Below are positions 16,601 to 26,282 of a stretch of 64,000 nucleotides of DNA, one piece after another. Position numbers and translations under genes: made by a program. Position 1 is the first letter of the stretch. Each line of letters begins with the position of its first letter. Source of the stretch: Flavobacterium phragmitis (lineage in GTDB: Bacteria > Bacteroidota > Bacteroidia > Flavobacteriales > Flavobacteriaceae); NCBI RefSeq assembly GCF_900112575.1, contig NZ_FOMH01000013.1, forward strand, positions 62,001-126,000. The letters run 5' to 3'. Under the pieces are notes generated by a model. The model was given only the letters and a program-made list of their open reading frames with translations, made no database searches and had not been told where the DNA came from.

Positions 16601-18121
16601 ATGGTTTTTGATTTATATGGAAATGACGATTGCTTGGAGGTAAATAATTTTTATAAAAAATTGTTGGCCGAAATGCCTGACTTACTTTTTCAATTTATTA
16701 TTGATACTGACAATAATTATTCATTCCCGCTCGTAAGCAAGTCGGCTGATGAAATATTTGAACTCTCTGCCACTGATTTTACTGATGATATAAGGCTTGT
16801 AATTTACAATAGGATTGTACCGCAGGATCGTGAGTATTTTTTTCAATCTTTGGTTAAAGCCAGAAAAGAAATTACCCCTTGGGAAATAGAGTTCAGAGCT
16901 ATGCTTCCTAAAAAAGGAATCCGCTGGTTTAAAATTGTGGCGAAAACAGAATTGGCTATGGATGGCAATGTTGTTTTTTATGGACATGTTTCGGATATAA
17001 CAGATTTAAAAGACAAAGAAGAAAAGCTTAGGATATCCGAAGAACGTTTTCAATTTGCTCTTGATGCTTCTACTGCTGGAATTTGGGATTGGGATATGGT
17101 AACCAATAGAGTCTTTTATTCTTCGCTTTCGCTTAAAATTTTAGAACTGGAATCTACTGATATTTTTGACGATCCGGAACGCTGGGATAAAATTGTTCAT
17201 CCAGACGATTTGCCAAAATATTACTCGGACATTCAGGAACATTTTGATAATAAAATTCCGTACTATGAAAATTATCATCGTGTAATGACTTCTAGCGGTA
17301 ATTACAAATGGATTTTGGATCGCGGTAAAGTGATTAAGCGTGATGAAAATGGAAAACCTTTACGTGTAATCGGTACGCATACCGATGTTTCTGCTCAGAA
17401 AGAAAAAGAGCTTGATCTTATCAAAACAATGAAATTGTATAGCGATCAAAATAGTCGTTTGCTCAATTTTTCGCATATCGTTTCACATAATTTAAATACT
17501 CAGGCCGGTAATATAAAGTCGATTTTAGATTTTATTGATGCCGATGTGAGCAGGCAAACTGTAGAAGAAATGCTGGAGCATTTGAGAACGGTTTCGAATG
17601 ATTTAAATGAAACCATTTCTAATCTAACACAGATTGTAAAAACACAGAGCAATATCAATATTGCGGTTGTGCCGTTAAAGTTGTGTGAGTATATCGAAAA
17701 AACGATTTCAACCATCAAAGGATATGATAAACAACGAAACGTAACCATAATAAATAATGTTCCGAAGTATTTGACCATTAATTTTAATCCAGCGTATATG
17801 GAGAGTGTTTTATTGAATTTTACAACCAATGCCATCAAATATGCGCATCCAGATAGAGATCCAGTGATAGTGTTTGATTTTGCATTGGAACCGGAAGGTT
17901 TTAAATCTCTCAAAATTACCGATAACGGATTAGGAATTGATTTGAAAGTGTACGGAGATTTATTATTTGGAATGTATAAAACATTTCATAAACACGAAGA
18001 AGCTCGTGGGATTGGATTATATATTACCAGAAATCAAATAGAGGCGATGAAAGGGACAGTTTTGGTAGAAAGTGAAGTGGGAGTGGGGACAAGCTTTAAA
18101 ATCGTTTTTAATGATATGTGA
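16601..18121 (+). CDS. PAS domain sensor histidine kinase
   Basis: A 506-residue kinase with no transmembrane segment, so a cytosolic sensor. Two PAS domains with PAC motifs cover about 15-140 and 145-270 (WDWDMVTNRVFYS, RVIGTHTDVSAQKEKE). The phosphoacceptor helix has the H-box FSHIVSHNLNTQAGN near residue 292. The HATPase domain follows, with N-box ESVLLNFTTNAIKYA, G1 DNGLGID and G2 ARGIGLYITRNQ. The H-box has His-Asn instead of His-Glu/Asp, common in this Bacteroidetes type. No response regulator gene is adjacent, so the partner is unknown. Confidence 0.9.
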   Translation: MVFDLYGNDDCLEVNNFYKKLLAEMPDLLFQFIIDTDNNYSFPLVSKSADEIFELSATDFTDDIRLVIYNRIVPQDREYFFQSLVKARKEITPWEIEFRAMLPKKGIRWFKIVAKTELAMDGNVVFYGHVSDITDLKDKEEKLRISEERFQFALDASTAGIWDWDMVTNRVFYSSLSLKILELESTDIFDDPERWDKIVHPDDLPKYYSDIQEHFDNKIPYYENYHRVMTSSGNYKWILDRGKVIKRDENGKPLRVIGTHTDVSAQKEKELDLIKTMKLYSDQNSRLLNFSHIVSHNLNTQAGNIKSILDFIDADVSRQTVEEMLEHLRTVSNDLNETISNLTQIVKTQSNINIAVVPLKLCEYIEKTISTIKGYDKQRNVTIINNVPKYLTINFNPAYMESVLLNFTTNAIKYAHPDRDPVIVFDFALEPEGFKSLKITDNGLGIDLKVYGDLLFGMYKTFHKHEEARGIGLYITRNQIEAMKGTVLVESEVGVGTSFKIVFNDM

Positions 18122-18137
18122 AGTCTAAATTAGAGAT

Positions 18138-18174
18138 AAAAAAAAAGGCTGTCAAATGACAGCCTTTCTTTTTA
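18138..18174. terminator. Bidirectional terminator between the kinase gene and rny
   Basis: A perfect 10-base stem (AAAGGCTGTC and complement, loop AAAT) has A-runs and T-runs on both sides and serves two convergent genes. Confidence 0.85.
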
Positions 18175-18190
18175 TGTAATATATCCTCGA

Positions 18191-19750
18191 TTATTTAGCA
18201 ATATTAACAGCTCTTGTTTCTCTGATAACTGTTACTTTAACCTGTCCAGGATAAGTCATTTCTGTTTGGATTTTTTGTGAAATTTCGAAAGATAAGTTTG
18301 CAGCATTATCATCAGAAACTTTTTCGCTTTCTACAATTACACGAAGTTCTCTACCTGCTTGGATGGCGTAAGCATTTTTAACGCCACTGAATCCGTAAGC
18401 TACATCTTCAAGGTCTTTCAAACGCTGGATGTAAGAGTCAAGAACCTGACGTCTTGCACCTGGTCTAGCTCCAGAAATAGCATCACAAACTTGGATAATT
18501 GGAGAAAGTAATGATTTCATTTCAATCTCGTCGTGGTGAGCTCCAATAGCGTTGCATACTTCTTCTTTTTCACCATATTTCTCAGCCCACTGCATACCTA
18601 ATAATGCGTGTGGTAAATCACTTTCTGTATCAGGCACTTTTCCAATATCGTGTAATAAACCAGCTCTTTTTGCCAATTTCACATTTAATCCTAATTCTGC
18701 AGCCATGATACCGCAAAGTTTAGAAACCTCTCTTGAGTGCTGCAATAAGTTTTGTCCGTAAGAAGAACGGTATTTCATTCTACCTACAACTTTAATTAAT
18801 TCCGGGTGTAAACCGTGAATTCCTAAGTCGATTACAGTACGTTTACCAACTTCGATAATTTCGTCATCGATTTGTTTTGCTGTTTTAGCAACAACTTCTT
18901 CGATTCTTGCTGGGTGAATACGTCCGTCAGTTACTAATTTGTGTAAAGACAAACGAGCAATCTCTCTACGAACAGGATCAAAACAAGAAAGAATGATTGC
19001 TTCTGGCGTGTCGTCAACAATAATTTCAACTCCAGTTGCTGCTTCAAGTGCTCTAATGTTACGTCCTTCACGTCCGATAATTCTACCTTTTACATCGTCA
19101 GATTCAATGTTGAAAACAGAAACGCAGTTTTCTACCGCTTCTTCCGTTCCAACTCTTTGGATCGTATTAATGATAATTTTTTTAGCTTCTTGCTGTGCAG
19201 TCAATTTTGCCTCTTCAATAGTTTCTTGAATATGAGACATAGCTTTAGTTTTAGCTTCAGCTTTTAAACCTTCCACCAATTGCTCTTTTGCTTCTTCGGC
19301 AGAAAGACCAGAGATTACTTCTAATTGCTGTAACTGGCTTTTGTGAAGTTTGTCAACTTCAGCTTGTTTTTTGTCTAAAACTTCAATTTTATTGTTGTAT
19401 TCAGCAGTTTTAGCCTCAAAATCGTCATTGACTTTTTTAGCTTTAGAAAGTTCATTTGAAACTTGAGATTCTTTATCGCGAACGCGTTTTTCTACTTCAG
19501 CCACTTTTTTATCGCGTGCTAAAATAACTTGTTCGTGTTCCGATTTCAATTCGATAAAACGCTCTTTTGCTTGAAGGATTTTATCTTTTTTAATATTTTC
19601 AGCTTCTAAATTAGCGTCTTTTAGGATTGAAGCAGCTTCTTTTTTAGCGTTTTTGATGAGGTTTGAAATATTACTTTTCTCGATAATTTTAGCTATTGCA
19701 AAACCTGCCGCAATACCTACAATACCAATAATGATCGTTATGATGTCCAT
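18191..19750 (-). CDS. rny: Ribonuclease Y
   Basis: An endoribonuclease that starts mRNA decay at the membrane. The 519-residue protein has one N-terminal transmembrane helix ([20 protein letters not shown]), a long coiled coil (about 30-190), a KH domain ([20 protein letters not shown]) and an HD domain with [10 protein letters not shown]. It ends in the family's usual ETRAVNIAK. It follows zapA on the same strand, with a structured RNA candidate between them. Confidence 0.96.
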   Translation of the reverse strand: MDIITIIIGIVGIAAGFAIAKIIEKSNISNLIKNAKKEAASILKDANLEAENIKKDKILQAKERFIELKSEHEQVILARDKKVAEVEKRVRDKESQVSNELSKAKKVNDDFEAKTAEYNNKIEVLDKKQAEVDKLHKSQLQQLEVISGLSAEEAKEQLVEGLKAEAKTKAMSHIQETIEEAKLTAQQEAKKIIINTIQRVGTEEAVENCVSVFNIESDDVKGRIIGREGRNIRALEAATGVEIIVDDTPEAIILSCFDPVRREIARLSLHKLVTDGRIHPARIEEVVAKTAKQIDDEIIEVGKRTVIDLGIHGLHPELIKVVGRMKYRSSYGQNLLQHSREVSKLCGIMAAELGLNVKLAKRAGLLHDIGKVPDTESDLPHALLGMQWAEKYGEKEEVCNAIGAHHDEIEMKSLLSPIIQVCDAISGARPGARRQVLDSYIQRLKDLEDVAYGFSGVKNAYAIQAGRELRVIVESEKVSDDNAANLSFEISQKIQTEMTYPGQVKVTVIRETRAVNIAK

Positions 19751-19770
19751 GTTTATTAGGGTTTATATAT

Positions 19771-19934
19771 AAAAAAAGCCTACATTAATTGCTTGTATAA
19801 ACTCGTAAAGACAAGTTTTGAGCTAACTCACTGTTCAAGTTTCCCAGCCAAAAGGAGGGCATACTATAGTAGCGACGATTTGCTCATTCTAAATTGTTAG
19901 TGTTGAGTTTACCAAATGTGAACTAATGTAGGCA
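19771..19934 (-). ncRNA. ssrS: Probable 6S-type regulatory RNA
   Basis: The gap between zapA and rny holds a structured minus-strand RNA of about 165 bases. A closing stem pairs GCCTACATTA (5' arm, 19924-19933) with TAATGTAGGC (3' arm, 19778-19787), followed at once by seven T. Inside, AAACTC near the 5' side pairs with GAGTTT near the 3' side, with extra TTG/CAA pairing beyond an internal loop; a further CTAAC/GTTAG pairing leaves an open central region. A long rod with a central bubble and a position beside zapA are 6S RNA traits (in E. coli ssrS also follows zapA), and a flavobacterial 6S class has been described. 6S RNA binds RNA polymerase. The assignment rests on structure and synteny. 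Confidence 0.68.
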
Positions 19935-19959
19935 GTATCTTAGTTTCTGTAAAGAACGT

Positions 19960-20253
19960 TTAATTTTCGAGATATTGATCTAAAAGCGTGTTTAATCTTT
20001 TAATTCTTTCGATAGTTTCTTCTCCATCGATTGCGTTATCAATTTGTTTTTGTTCTACCTGCGATGCAAATTGTAGTGCACACATGGCAAGAACGTCTTG
20101 TTTATCACGAACCGCATAATTTTCTTCGAACTGCTTTATCATCGCATCAATTTTTTTTGAAGCACTTCTAAGTCCTTCTTCCTGAGCGGGTTCAACCGTC
20201 AAAGGGTAAACTCGGTCTGCAATTGATATTTTAATTTTAAGCTTTCCGTCCAT
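19960..20253 (-). CDS. zapA: Cell division protein ZapA
   Basis: A 97-residue FtsZ-associated protein that bundles FtsZ filaments at mid-cell. It starts MDGKLKIKISIADRVYPLTVEPAQEEGLRSA (opening residues of the ZapA fold: two strands and a helix), then a C-terminal coiled coil (VLAMCALQFASQVEQKQ). It lies 4 bases after a coiled-coil gene, so the two form a unit, and the RNA candidate follows. Confidence 0.9.
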   Translation of the reverse strand: MDGKLKIKISIADRVYPLTVEPAQEEGLRSASKKIDAMIKQFEENYAVRDKQDVLAMCALQFASQVEQKQIDNAIDGEETIERIKRLNTLLDQYLEN

Positions 20254-20257
20254 ATTA

Positions 20258-20548
20258 CTAATCTGATAATTGTGCTATACAGTAATCAATTTCGCGAATT
20301 AATGAATTTATTTTAAGCTTTGTCTCTCTCTTGTTATTGTCGCTGCCAAGCAATGAATTGGCTATCTTAAGTGTCTCATTTTGCTTTTTCAAAGCTTCAA
20401 TTTCTTCAGATTGTTTCTGGATAATTTGCACAGCTTTGGCTAGTTCTAATCGTAATGCTTGATTATTTTTCTCTAAACCTTTTGATTTTTCAAAAAGCTT
20501 TTCAACTTTATATTCAAGAGTATCAATTATTTCTGCAATTACACTCAT
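20258..20548 (-). CDS. Small coiled-coil protein upstream of zapA
   Basis: A 96-residue protein that is almost all coiled coil (about 5-85: LEKNNQALRLELAKAVQIIQ, EALKKQNETLKIAN). No signal peptide or membrane helix. Position and shape suggest a division or septal-ring factor comparable to ZapB, but I cannot assign it to that family from the sequence. Four bases separate it from zapA, so translation is probably coupled. Confidence 0.7.
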   Translation of the reverse strand: MSVIAEIIDTLEYKVEKLFEKSKGLEKNNQALRLELAKAVQIIQKQSEEIEALKKQNETLKIANSLLGSDNNKRETKLKINSLIREIDYCIAQLSD

Positions 20549-20720
20549 TATACATCCTATTCATTACTTAATCCTACAAAGTTAATATTCCTTTTTATTA
20601 ATGCAATTTTTTATCGATTTTTTTGCATTAAAATAGATAAATCAATGTTTTTCAGTTAATTGTATTTTTTGTAGTTTTTTACTTGCTTTTTTTACTTGAT
20701 TTTTGCTTATATTAGCAAAA

Positions 20721-22412
20721 ATGTTGCTTATGAGATTTTCTGTACTTACCCTTTTGATTTGTAATTTTCTATTTGCTCAAACGCAATATCCTAAAGATTA
20801 TTTCCGCCCTCCGCTTGATATCCCGATGCAGCTTTCCGGTAATTTTGGAGAGTTACGACCAAACCATTTTCATGCTGGTTTTGATTTAAAAACCAATCAG
20901 AGGGAAGGCTTGAGTGTTCATGCAATTGCTGATGGTTATGTGTCGAGAATTAAGATTTCAACTTTTGGAAATGGTAAATGTATTTACATTACACATGCTA
21001 ACGGATATACTTCTGTTTATGGACATTTGCAGACTCCAGTTGGAGCCATTTTAGATTATGTAAAGGCAACTCATTACAAAGAGAAAGCGTATGAAATTGA
21101 GATGTTCCCAAAACCAAATGAACTTCCGGTAACAAAAGGTCAGATCATAGGTTTGTCTGGTAACACAGGTTCGTCAGAAGGGCCACATCTTCACTTCGAA
21201 ATTCGTGATACTAAAACAGAATTTGTAATCAATCCAATTTTCTTTGGCTTTGACCAAAATATAAAAGATACCAAAAAGCCAACTTTGTCGAGTTTGTATG
21301 TTTATCCTTTGGATAACGCGACGGTGAATCAGTCTAAGCAGCCTTTGTTATTAGCAATGACACTTCAAAAAGATGGGAATTATTTAGCTTCAAAAGTAAA
21401 AGCAAACGGAAAAATTGGTTTCGGTATCAATGCCATAGATACAGATGACGTTTCTTTTAATAAAAATGGTGTTTTTAATGTGACTAGTTTTTTAAACGGA
21501 AATCAAAATTACAATTATCAGTTTAATACGTATTCTTTTGATGAAATGCGTTACATCAATGCTTTTATTGATTATTCGAGATACAAAAAAACAAGTCAGC
21601 GTGTACAGAAGCTTTTTATGAAAACGCCTTTTGCTTTAAGTATCATTAAAACAGATTCGCTTCGAGGTATTATAAAAGCAGAGCCGAATCTGGCCTCGAC
21701 TTACAGAATAGAAGTTTCTGATTATTTTGGAAATTTAAGAACGGTTACTGTGCCAATTGAGTTTGATAGCGCAACGCCAATTGTAAATCCTGAACCGGTT
21801 ACTTCTCCCTATTTTGTTCGATATAATAAAGATTCTAATTTCGAAAAAGATAATATGTCGGTATTTTTTCCAGCGGGAACTTTTTATGAAGATTTTAAGA
21901 TGAACTTTGATGTTCGAAATAAAAAACTCTACATTCATGATGATACCGTTCCAGTTCATTCCAATTTCACCATAACGATAAAAGACGATTCTTATCCGGA
22001 AAATTTAAGAGATAAATTGTATATCGGAAGAGGAACAAGTCATAACGGAACAATTAGAAAAGGTGATGTTTTTACAGCCAATGCTAAGATTTTAGGGACA
22101 TACGGATTGGTTTTGGATACCATTGCGCCTACTGTGAAAATTGCAAAGCCGATTCAGGACAAATGGATTAGTGATCAAAAGAAAATTGATTTTACTATTA
22201 GCGATTCTTTGTCAGGAATAAAATCATATAACGGTTATATCAACGGAAATTGGGTTTTGTTTGAATATGAAAACAAAGCCAGAAGGATTACGCATGTTTT
22301 TGATGATGCTTTATTGAATGAAGGTGCCAATGATTTAAAAGTTGAAGTTGTCGATAATGTAGGAAATACTACTATCTTTGAGACTCATTTTTTTAGAAGT
22401 CAAAAAAAATAA
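20721..22412 (+). CDS. M23 family peptidoglycan metallopeptidase
   Basis: A 563-residue exported endopeptidase that cuts peptide cross-links in the cell wall. The signal peptide runs through LICNFLFAQ. The LytM domain is at about 30-180 and has an intact zinc site: HFHAGFD near residue 44-50 and GPHLHFEIRD near 150. The remaining 380 residues are beta-rich with no known catalytic motif. A TTG-started extension at 20703 is unlikely; ATG at 20721 or 20730 fits the signal peptide. The TonB receptor gene follows after 11 bases. Confidence 0.88.
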   Translation: MLLMRFSVLTLLICNFLFAQTQYPKDYFRPPLDIPMQLSGNFGELRPNHFHAGFDLKTNQREGLSVHAIADGYVSRIKISTFGNGKCIYITHANGYTSVYGHLQTPVGAILDYVKATHYKEKAYEIEMFPKPNELPVTKGQIIGLSGNTGSSEGPHLHFEIRDTKTEFVINPIFFGFDQNIKDTKKPTLSSLYVYPLDNATVNQSKQPLLLAMTLQKDGNYLASKVKANGKIGFGINAIDTDDVSFNKNGVFNVTSFLNGNQNYNYQFNTYSFDEMRYINAFIDYSRYKKTSQRVQKLFMKTPFALSIIKTDSLRGIIKAEPNLASTYRIEVSDYFGNLRTVTVPIEFDSATPIVNPEPVTSPYFVRYNKDSNFEKDNMSVFFPAGTFYEDFKMNFDVRNKKLYIHDDTVPVHSNFTITIKDDSYPENLRDKLYIGRGTSHNGTIRKGDVFTANAKILGTYGLVLDTIAPTVKIAKPIQDKWISDQKKIDFTISDSLSGIKSYNGYINGNWVLFEYENKARRITHVFDDALLNEGANDLKVEVVDNVGNTTIFETHFFRSQKK

Positions 22413-22423
22413 AATCCTAATCT

Positions 22424-24889
22424 TTGAGTCATAACAGGTTTATATTCGCTTTTCTTTTCGTACTCGTCGGCTGTATTTCACTAGCACAGACTGCCAGTGT
22501 TAAAGGAGTAATTTTAGATTCAGAAAAACATCCAGTATCAAGTGTCAATGTTTCTTCGCAGGGAAATTCAGTACAATCTGATTCAAATGGTTTTTTTGAA
22601 ATTACAGTTCCTTCCAATAGAAAGGTCTCTTTGATATTTACCCACGTTTCTTTAAAAATGATCAGTTTAACGGTTAGTTTAAAGACAAATGAAGTTTTCG
22701 TTTTTAATCCGATTATGAACAATTCGCAGGAGCAAATGGGAGAGGTTTTTGTTTCTTCTGGAAATAGAAAACGAGTTCAGGGAATTGCAACGATTGATGC
22801 CGAAACTATAAAAAAGATTCCGGGCGCGAATGCGGGGATAGAGAATGTATTGAAAACCCTTCCAGGTGTCAATTCCAATAATGAATTAAGTACACAGTAC
22901 ATGGTTCGTGGAGGAAATTATGACGAAAATCTGGTTTATGTAAACGAGGTTGAAGTATACCGTCCGTTTTTAATTCGTTCAGGACAACAGGAAGGTTTAA
23001 GCTTTACTAATACGGATTTAGTGCAGAATGTCGATTTTTCTGCTGGTGGATTTCAGGCAAAATTTGGCGATAAATTGTCTTCGGTTTTAGATATTACGTA
23101 CAGAAAACCAACTCAGTTTGGTGCTTCTTTTGAAGCCAGTTTTTTGGGTGGAAGCGCTTCTGTAGATTTGGTTTCTAAAAATAAAAAATGGTCAGCTGTA
23201 ACGGGAGTTCGTTACCGAAATAATAGTCTGTTGGTGAATAGCCAGGATACGCAAACCAATTATACGCCAACTTTTGCAGATATTCAGACCAATATTAATT
23301 ATGACATTTCTGAAAAATGGCAGATGAGTTTTCTCGGAAATATTTCGGAAAATAAATATTTGTATCAGCCTTTAACTCGCGAAACTAAATTCGGCACAAT
23401 TGATCAGCCTATGGCGCTTGCGGTTTATTATCAGGGGCAGGAAAAAGATCAATATGATACGTATTTCGGGGCTTTAAAAACTACTTATAAAGCTTCGCCT
23501 TCGCTTACGCTAAAATTAATTGGATCTTTATTTCATACAACCGAAAAAGAACATTTTGATATTTTAGCACAATATCGTTTGGGAAATGTTGATCCTGAAA
23601 ATCCAACTGATCCATCCACAATTGATTTCACTCGCGGAATTGGTTCACAACTGAATCATGCCCGAAATGATTTGGATGCATTAATTGCTAATATCGAATT
23701 AAAAGGGACAAAAGAGTGGAAAGAAAGTCAGTTGGAATTTGGCTTAAAATATACGAGAGAATCCATTCGTGATAGAGTAGTAGAGTGGGAAATGATTGAT
23801 TCTGCCGGATTTTCTATAAATCCGCCAATTGCAATTTTGCCAGAAAATAATCAGCCGTACACTCCTTACACGGGACCTTTGTTGCCATATCAGGATATTC
23901 GTGCCACGAATTTCAATACCATCAATAGATTTTCAGGTTATGCACAATGGAACAAACAATCTGAAATAGGTTCAAGCAGAGTTTGGTATCATCTTGGAGC
24001 TCGTTTTCAAAGTTGGAATGTTTCAGGAGCTTCAGAAGAAGGGAAAAATCAGACTGTTTTAAGTCCACGTGCACAGTTTGCCATGAAACCAGATTGGGAT
24101 CGTGATATGGTTTTTAGGATTTCTGGAGGATTATATCACCAACCGCCGTTTTACAGAGAACTTCGTGATTTGGATGGAGTGGTAAATCCGAATGTAAAAG
24201 CGCAGGAAGCGGTTCATGTCGTTTTGAGTAACGATTATAATTTTAGAATGTGGAACCGTCCTTTTAAATGGGTGACTGAGCTGTATTATAAATCACTTTC
24301 TGATGTCAATGTATATTCGATTGATAATGTCCGAATTCGTTATGTAGCCAATAATAATGCGAAAGCCTATGCTCAAGGTTTAGATTTTAGACTGAATGGA
24401 GAATTTGTTCCCGGAACAGAATCCTGGGTGAGTTTTGGTTATATGAAAACGGAAGAAAATTACGAAAACAAAGGATATATTGCCCGTCCGACAGATCAGC
24501 GATTGAAATTTGCAATGTTGTTTCAGGATTATATGCCGAATATTCCAAGTGTAAAAGTATATCTGAATTTAGTTTACAATACAGGTCTTCCGGGTGGAGC
24601 ACCAGCTTATTCAGATCCGTATTTGTATCAAAGCAGATTAAATGATTACAGAAGAGCTGATATTGGTTTTGCTAAAGTTTTTGTGGACAGCAGTACGCAG
24701 AATACGAAAAAAGGCTGGCTAAAAAACTTCAAAGAATTGGCTGTAGGATTAGAAATTTTTAATCTTTTTAATAATCAAAATGCGATTACCAATACTTGGG
24801 TTCGTGATGTGTATTCAAAAAATCAATATGCAATTCCAAATTATATGACTTCGAGAGTTTTTAACGTTAAGATTAATGCGAGGTTATGA
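22424..24889 (+). CDS. TonB-dependent receptor with carboxypeptidase-like domain
   Basis: An 821-residue outer membrane receptor. The signal peptide (FIFAFLFVLVGCISLAQ) leads into a carboxypeptidase regulatory-like domain (about 22-100), a plug domain (IPGANAGIENVLKTLPGV, YMVRGGNYDENLVYVNEVEV) and a 22-strand barrel ending in SRVFNVKINARL. The frame has no ATG or GTG before the signal peptide, so a TTG at 22424 is the apparent start. No SusD partner gene is present, so a SusC role is unlikely; the ligand is unknown. The next gene overlaps the stop by 4 bases (ATGA). Confidence 0.88.
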   Translation: MSHNRFIFAFLFVLVGCISLAQTASVKGVILDSEKHPVSSVNVSSQGNSVQSDSNGFFEITVPSNRKVSLIFTHVSLKMISLTVSLKTNEVFVFNPIMNNSQEQMGEVFVSSGNRKRVQGIATIDAETIKKIPGANAGIENVLKTLPGVNSNNELSTQYMVRGGNYDENLVYVNEVEVYRPFLIRSGQQEGLSFTNTDLVQNVDFSAGGFQAKFGDKLSSVLDITYRKPTQFGASFEASFLGGSASVDLVSKNKKWSAVTGVRYRNNSLLVNSQDTQTNYTPTFADIQTNINYDISEKWQMSFLGNISENKYLYQPLTRETKFGTIDQPMALAVYYQGQEKDQYDTYFGALKTTYKASPSLTLKLIGSLFHTTEKEHFDILAQYRLGNVDPENPTDPSTIDFTRGIGSQLNHARNDLDALIANIELKGTKEWKESQLEFGLKYTRESIRDRVVEWEMIDSAGFSINPPIAILPENNQPYTPYTGPLLPYQDIRATNFNTINRFSGYAQWNKQSEIGSSRVWYHLGARFQSWNVSGASEEGKNQTVLSPRAQFAMKPDWDRDMVFRISGGLYHQPPFYRELRDLDGVVNPNVKAQEAVHVVLSNDYNFRMWNRPFKWVTELYYKSLSDVNVYSIDNVRIRYVANNNAKAYAQGLDFRLNGEFVPGTESWVSFGYMKTEENYENKGYIARPTDQRLKFAMLFQDYMPNIPSVKVYLNLVYNTGLPGGAPAYSDPYLYQSRLNDYRRADIGFAKVFVDSSTQNTKKGWLKNFKELAVGLEIFNLFNNQNAITNTWVRDVYSKNQYAIPNYMTSRVFNVKINARL

Positions 24890-25530
24890 TAGAAAAACGT
24901 AAAAAAAGGAAAAAGATTTTTTACGTTCCAGGAATGATTTCTTTGGTTTTGATTCCGCTGTTTTGTTTTTATCATTTTTTTAAAGTTGATGCTTTTATGG
25001 TTTATGGATCCTTAGATTTAATGGTTTCTAATAAAGAAGAATTTGAAAAATATAAAATTGCAGATTTAAGAAAGTATAAAAGATTTGATTTTAATGATGT
25101 AAAATTAAAAGAACTCGACAAAGTAAAAGAATTAAGATTTTTTGTTCGAGATATAGTGAAAAAGTATGACACTATAAATGGTGCTAAAATTCATTTTGGA
25201 TCAAAAACAGATTATGATACTTTTGTTAATGTTATTAATTTGGTAGCAGAAGAAAAAGTGCCGACTTGGGCTTTATTTGAGAATGATATTTATGTGCTAG
25301 CAAGCCCAAAACCAAAACCAAATAAAAATAATTATCATGTAATAACTTGTGGTTATTATGAAGCCAATAAAGATTTCTGGCTAAAAGAAGAGAAAGAAAG
25401 GGAACAAGCTTATCAGCTTTCTTTGTACAAAAAGAATTGGCTTATTTTTCTAGGTTATCTAGGAATTGTTCTACTCAACATCTTTGCGCTAGTAAAATTC
25501 AATAAAAACAGAAATTACAATCAAAAATAG
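24886..25530 (+). CDS. Hypothetical membrane protein with two terminal helices
   Basis: A 214-residue protein I do not recognise. It has a hydrophobic helix at about 14-30 (YVPGMISLVLIPLFCFYHFF) and another near 185-203 (WLIFLGYLGIVLLNIFALV). The roughly 150-residue segment between them is charged and would face the periplasm. The layout resembles a small membrane-anchored accessory protein. It overlaps the TonB receptor gene by 4 bases, so it probably works with or is made alongside the receptor. Confidence 0.7.
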   Translation: MIEKRKKRKKIFYVPGMISLVLIPLFCFYHFFKVDAFMVYGSLDLMVSNKEEFEKYKIADLRKYKRFDFNDVKLKELDKVKELRFFVRDIVKKYDTINGAKIHFGSKTDYDTFVNVINLVAEEKVPTWALFENDIYVLASPKPKPNKNNYHVITCGYYEANKDFWLKEEKEREQAYQLSLYKKNWLIFLGYLGIVLLNIFALVKFNKNRNYNQK

Positions 25531-25561
25531 TATATTTGATAATCGTATATAATCGTTGTAG

Positions 25562-26281
25562 ATGAAAAAGTATTTTAAATATATCGCCCTAATCCTTGTG
25601 GGAACCGTAATTAGTTGTCGAGAGGAAGTAAAAAAGCCAAAAGTAAGTTATGATGTTTCAAACAAAGTAAGTATTGCAAAAACAGATACGACTCAAATTG
25701 AAATTGCAGATCTTCCAATTCAGATGGAAGGAACTAATTACTTGATTCATCCTGTTGGAGATTTAAGAGTTTTTGAAAGAGGTTCAAAAGCGCGTTACGG
25801 ATCTTCAAGTGTAAATGATGTGAGTTTTACGATTTCTAATTTAGGCGAATATGAAATTACAGGTTATTTGCAAAATTTGAAATTCCAACAAGTAGATTCA
25901 GATTCAATTCGTCCTTTGTCCGATAAACCGGTTTTGATTTTAACTGCAACTTATTTAAAAACAGTTGCAGACAGAACTCATAATAATGTAATGGTTTACA
26001 CGCTTACAGATTCTGATACCAACAAAGACGGGAAAATTGATACAAGTGATATTAAAACTTTATACTTAAGTGATATCAGCGGAGAAAATTTCACCAAAGT
26101 TTCAGCAGATCTGGAAGAATTAGTAGACTGGAATTTAATTGAATCTAAAAACCGTCTGTATTTTAGAACAATCGAAGATACCAACCAAAATGGTCAGTTT
26201 GATAAAAATGACGTTTTACATTATAATTACATAGATTTAGCTTCAAAAAAATGGGAAGTGAAAAGTTATAAACCTATTTAA
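25562..26281 (+). CDS. Lipoprotein with two EF-hand-like calcium loops
   Basis: A 239-residue protein with a lipoprotein signal (VGTVISC, lipid-bearing Cys19). The residues after Cys (REEVKK) do not match the acidic surface-export signal well, so the site may be periplasmic. Two segments have EF-hand-loop spacing, DTNKDGKIDTSD near 158-169 and DTNQNGQFDKND near 214-225, which suggests calcium binding. I do not recognise the family. It is the last gene of the M23-receptor group, 31 bases after the membrane protein, and ends at a strong terminator. Confidence 0.72.
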   Translation: MKKYFKYIALILVGTVISCREEVKKPKVSYDVSNKVSIAKTDTTQIEIADLPIQMEGTNYLIHPVGDLRVFERGSKARYGSSSVNDVSFTISNLGEYEITGYLQNLKFQQVDSDSIRPLSDKPVLILTATYLKTVADRTHNNVMVYTLTDSDTNKDGKIDTSDIKTLYLSDISGENFTKVSADLEELVDWNLIESKNRLYFRTIEDTNQNGQFDKNDVLHYNYIDLASKKWEVKSYKPI

Positions 26282-26282
26282 G

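Noticed and set aside
22424-24889. SusC-type glycan receptor
   Set aside because: No SusD gene, glycoside hydrolase or sensor is adjacent.
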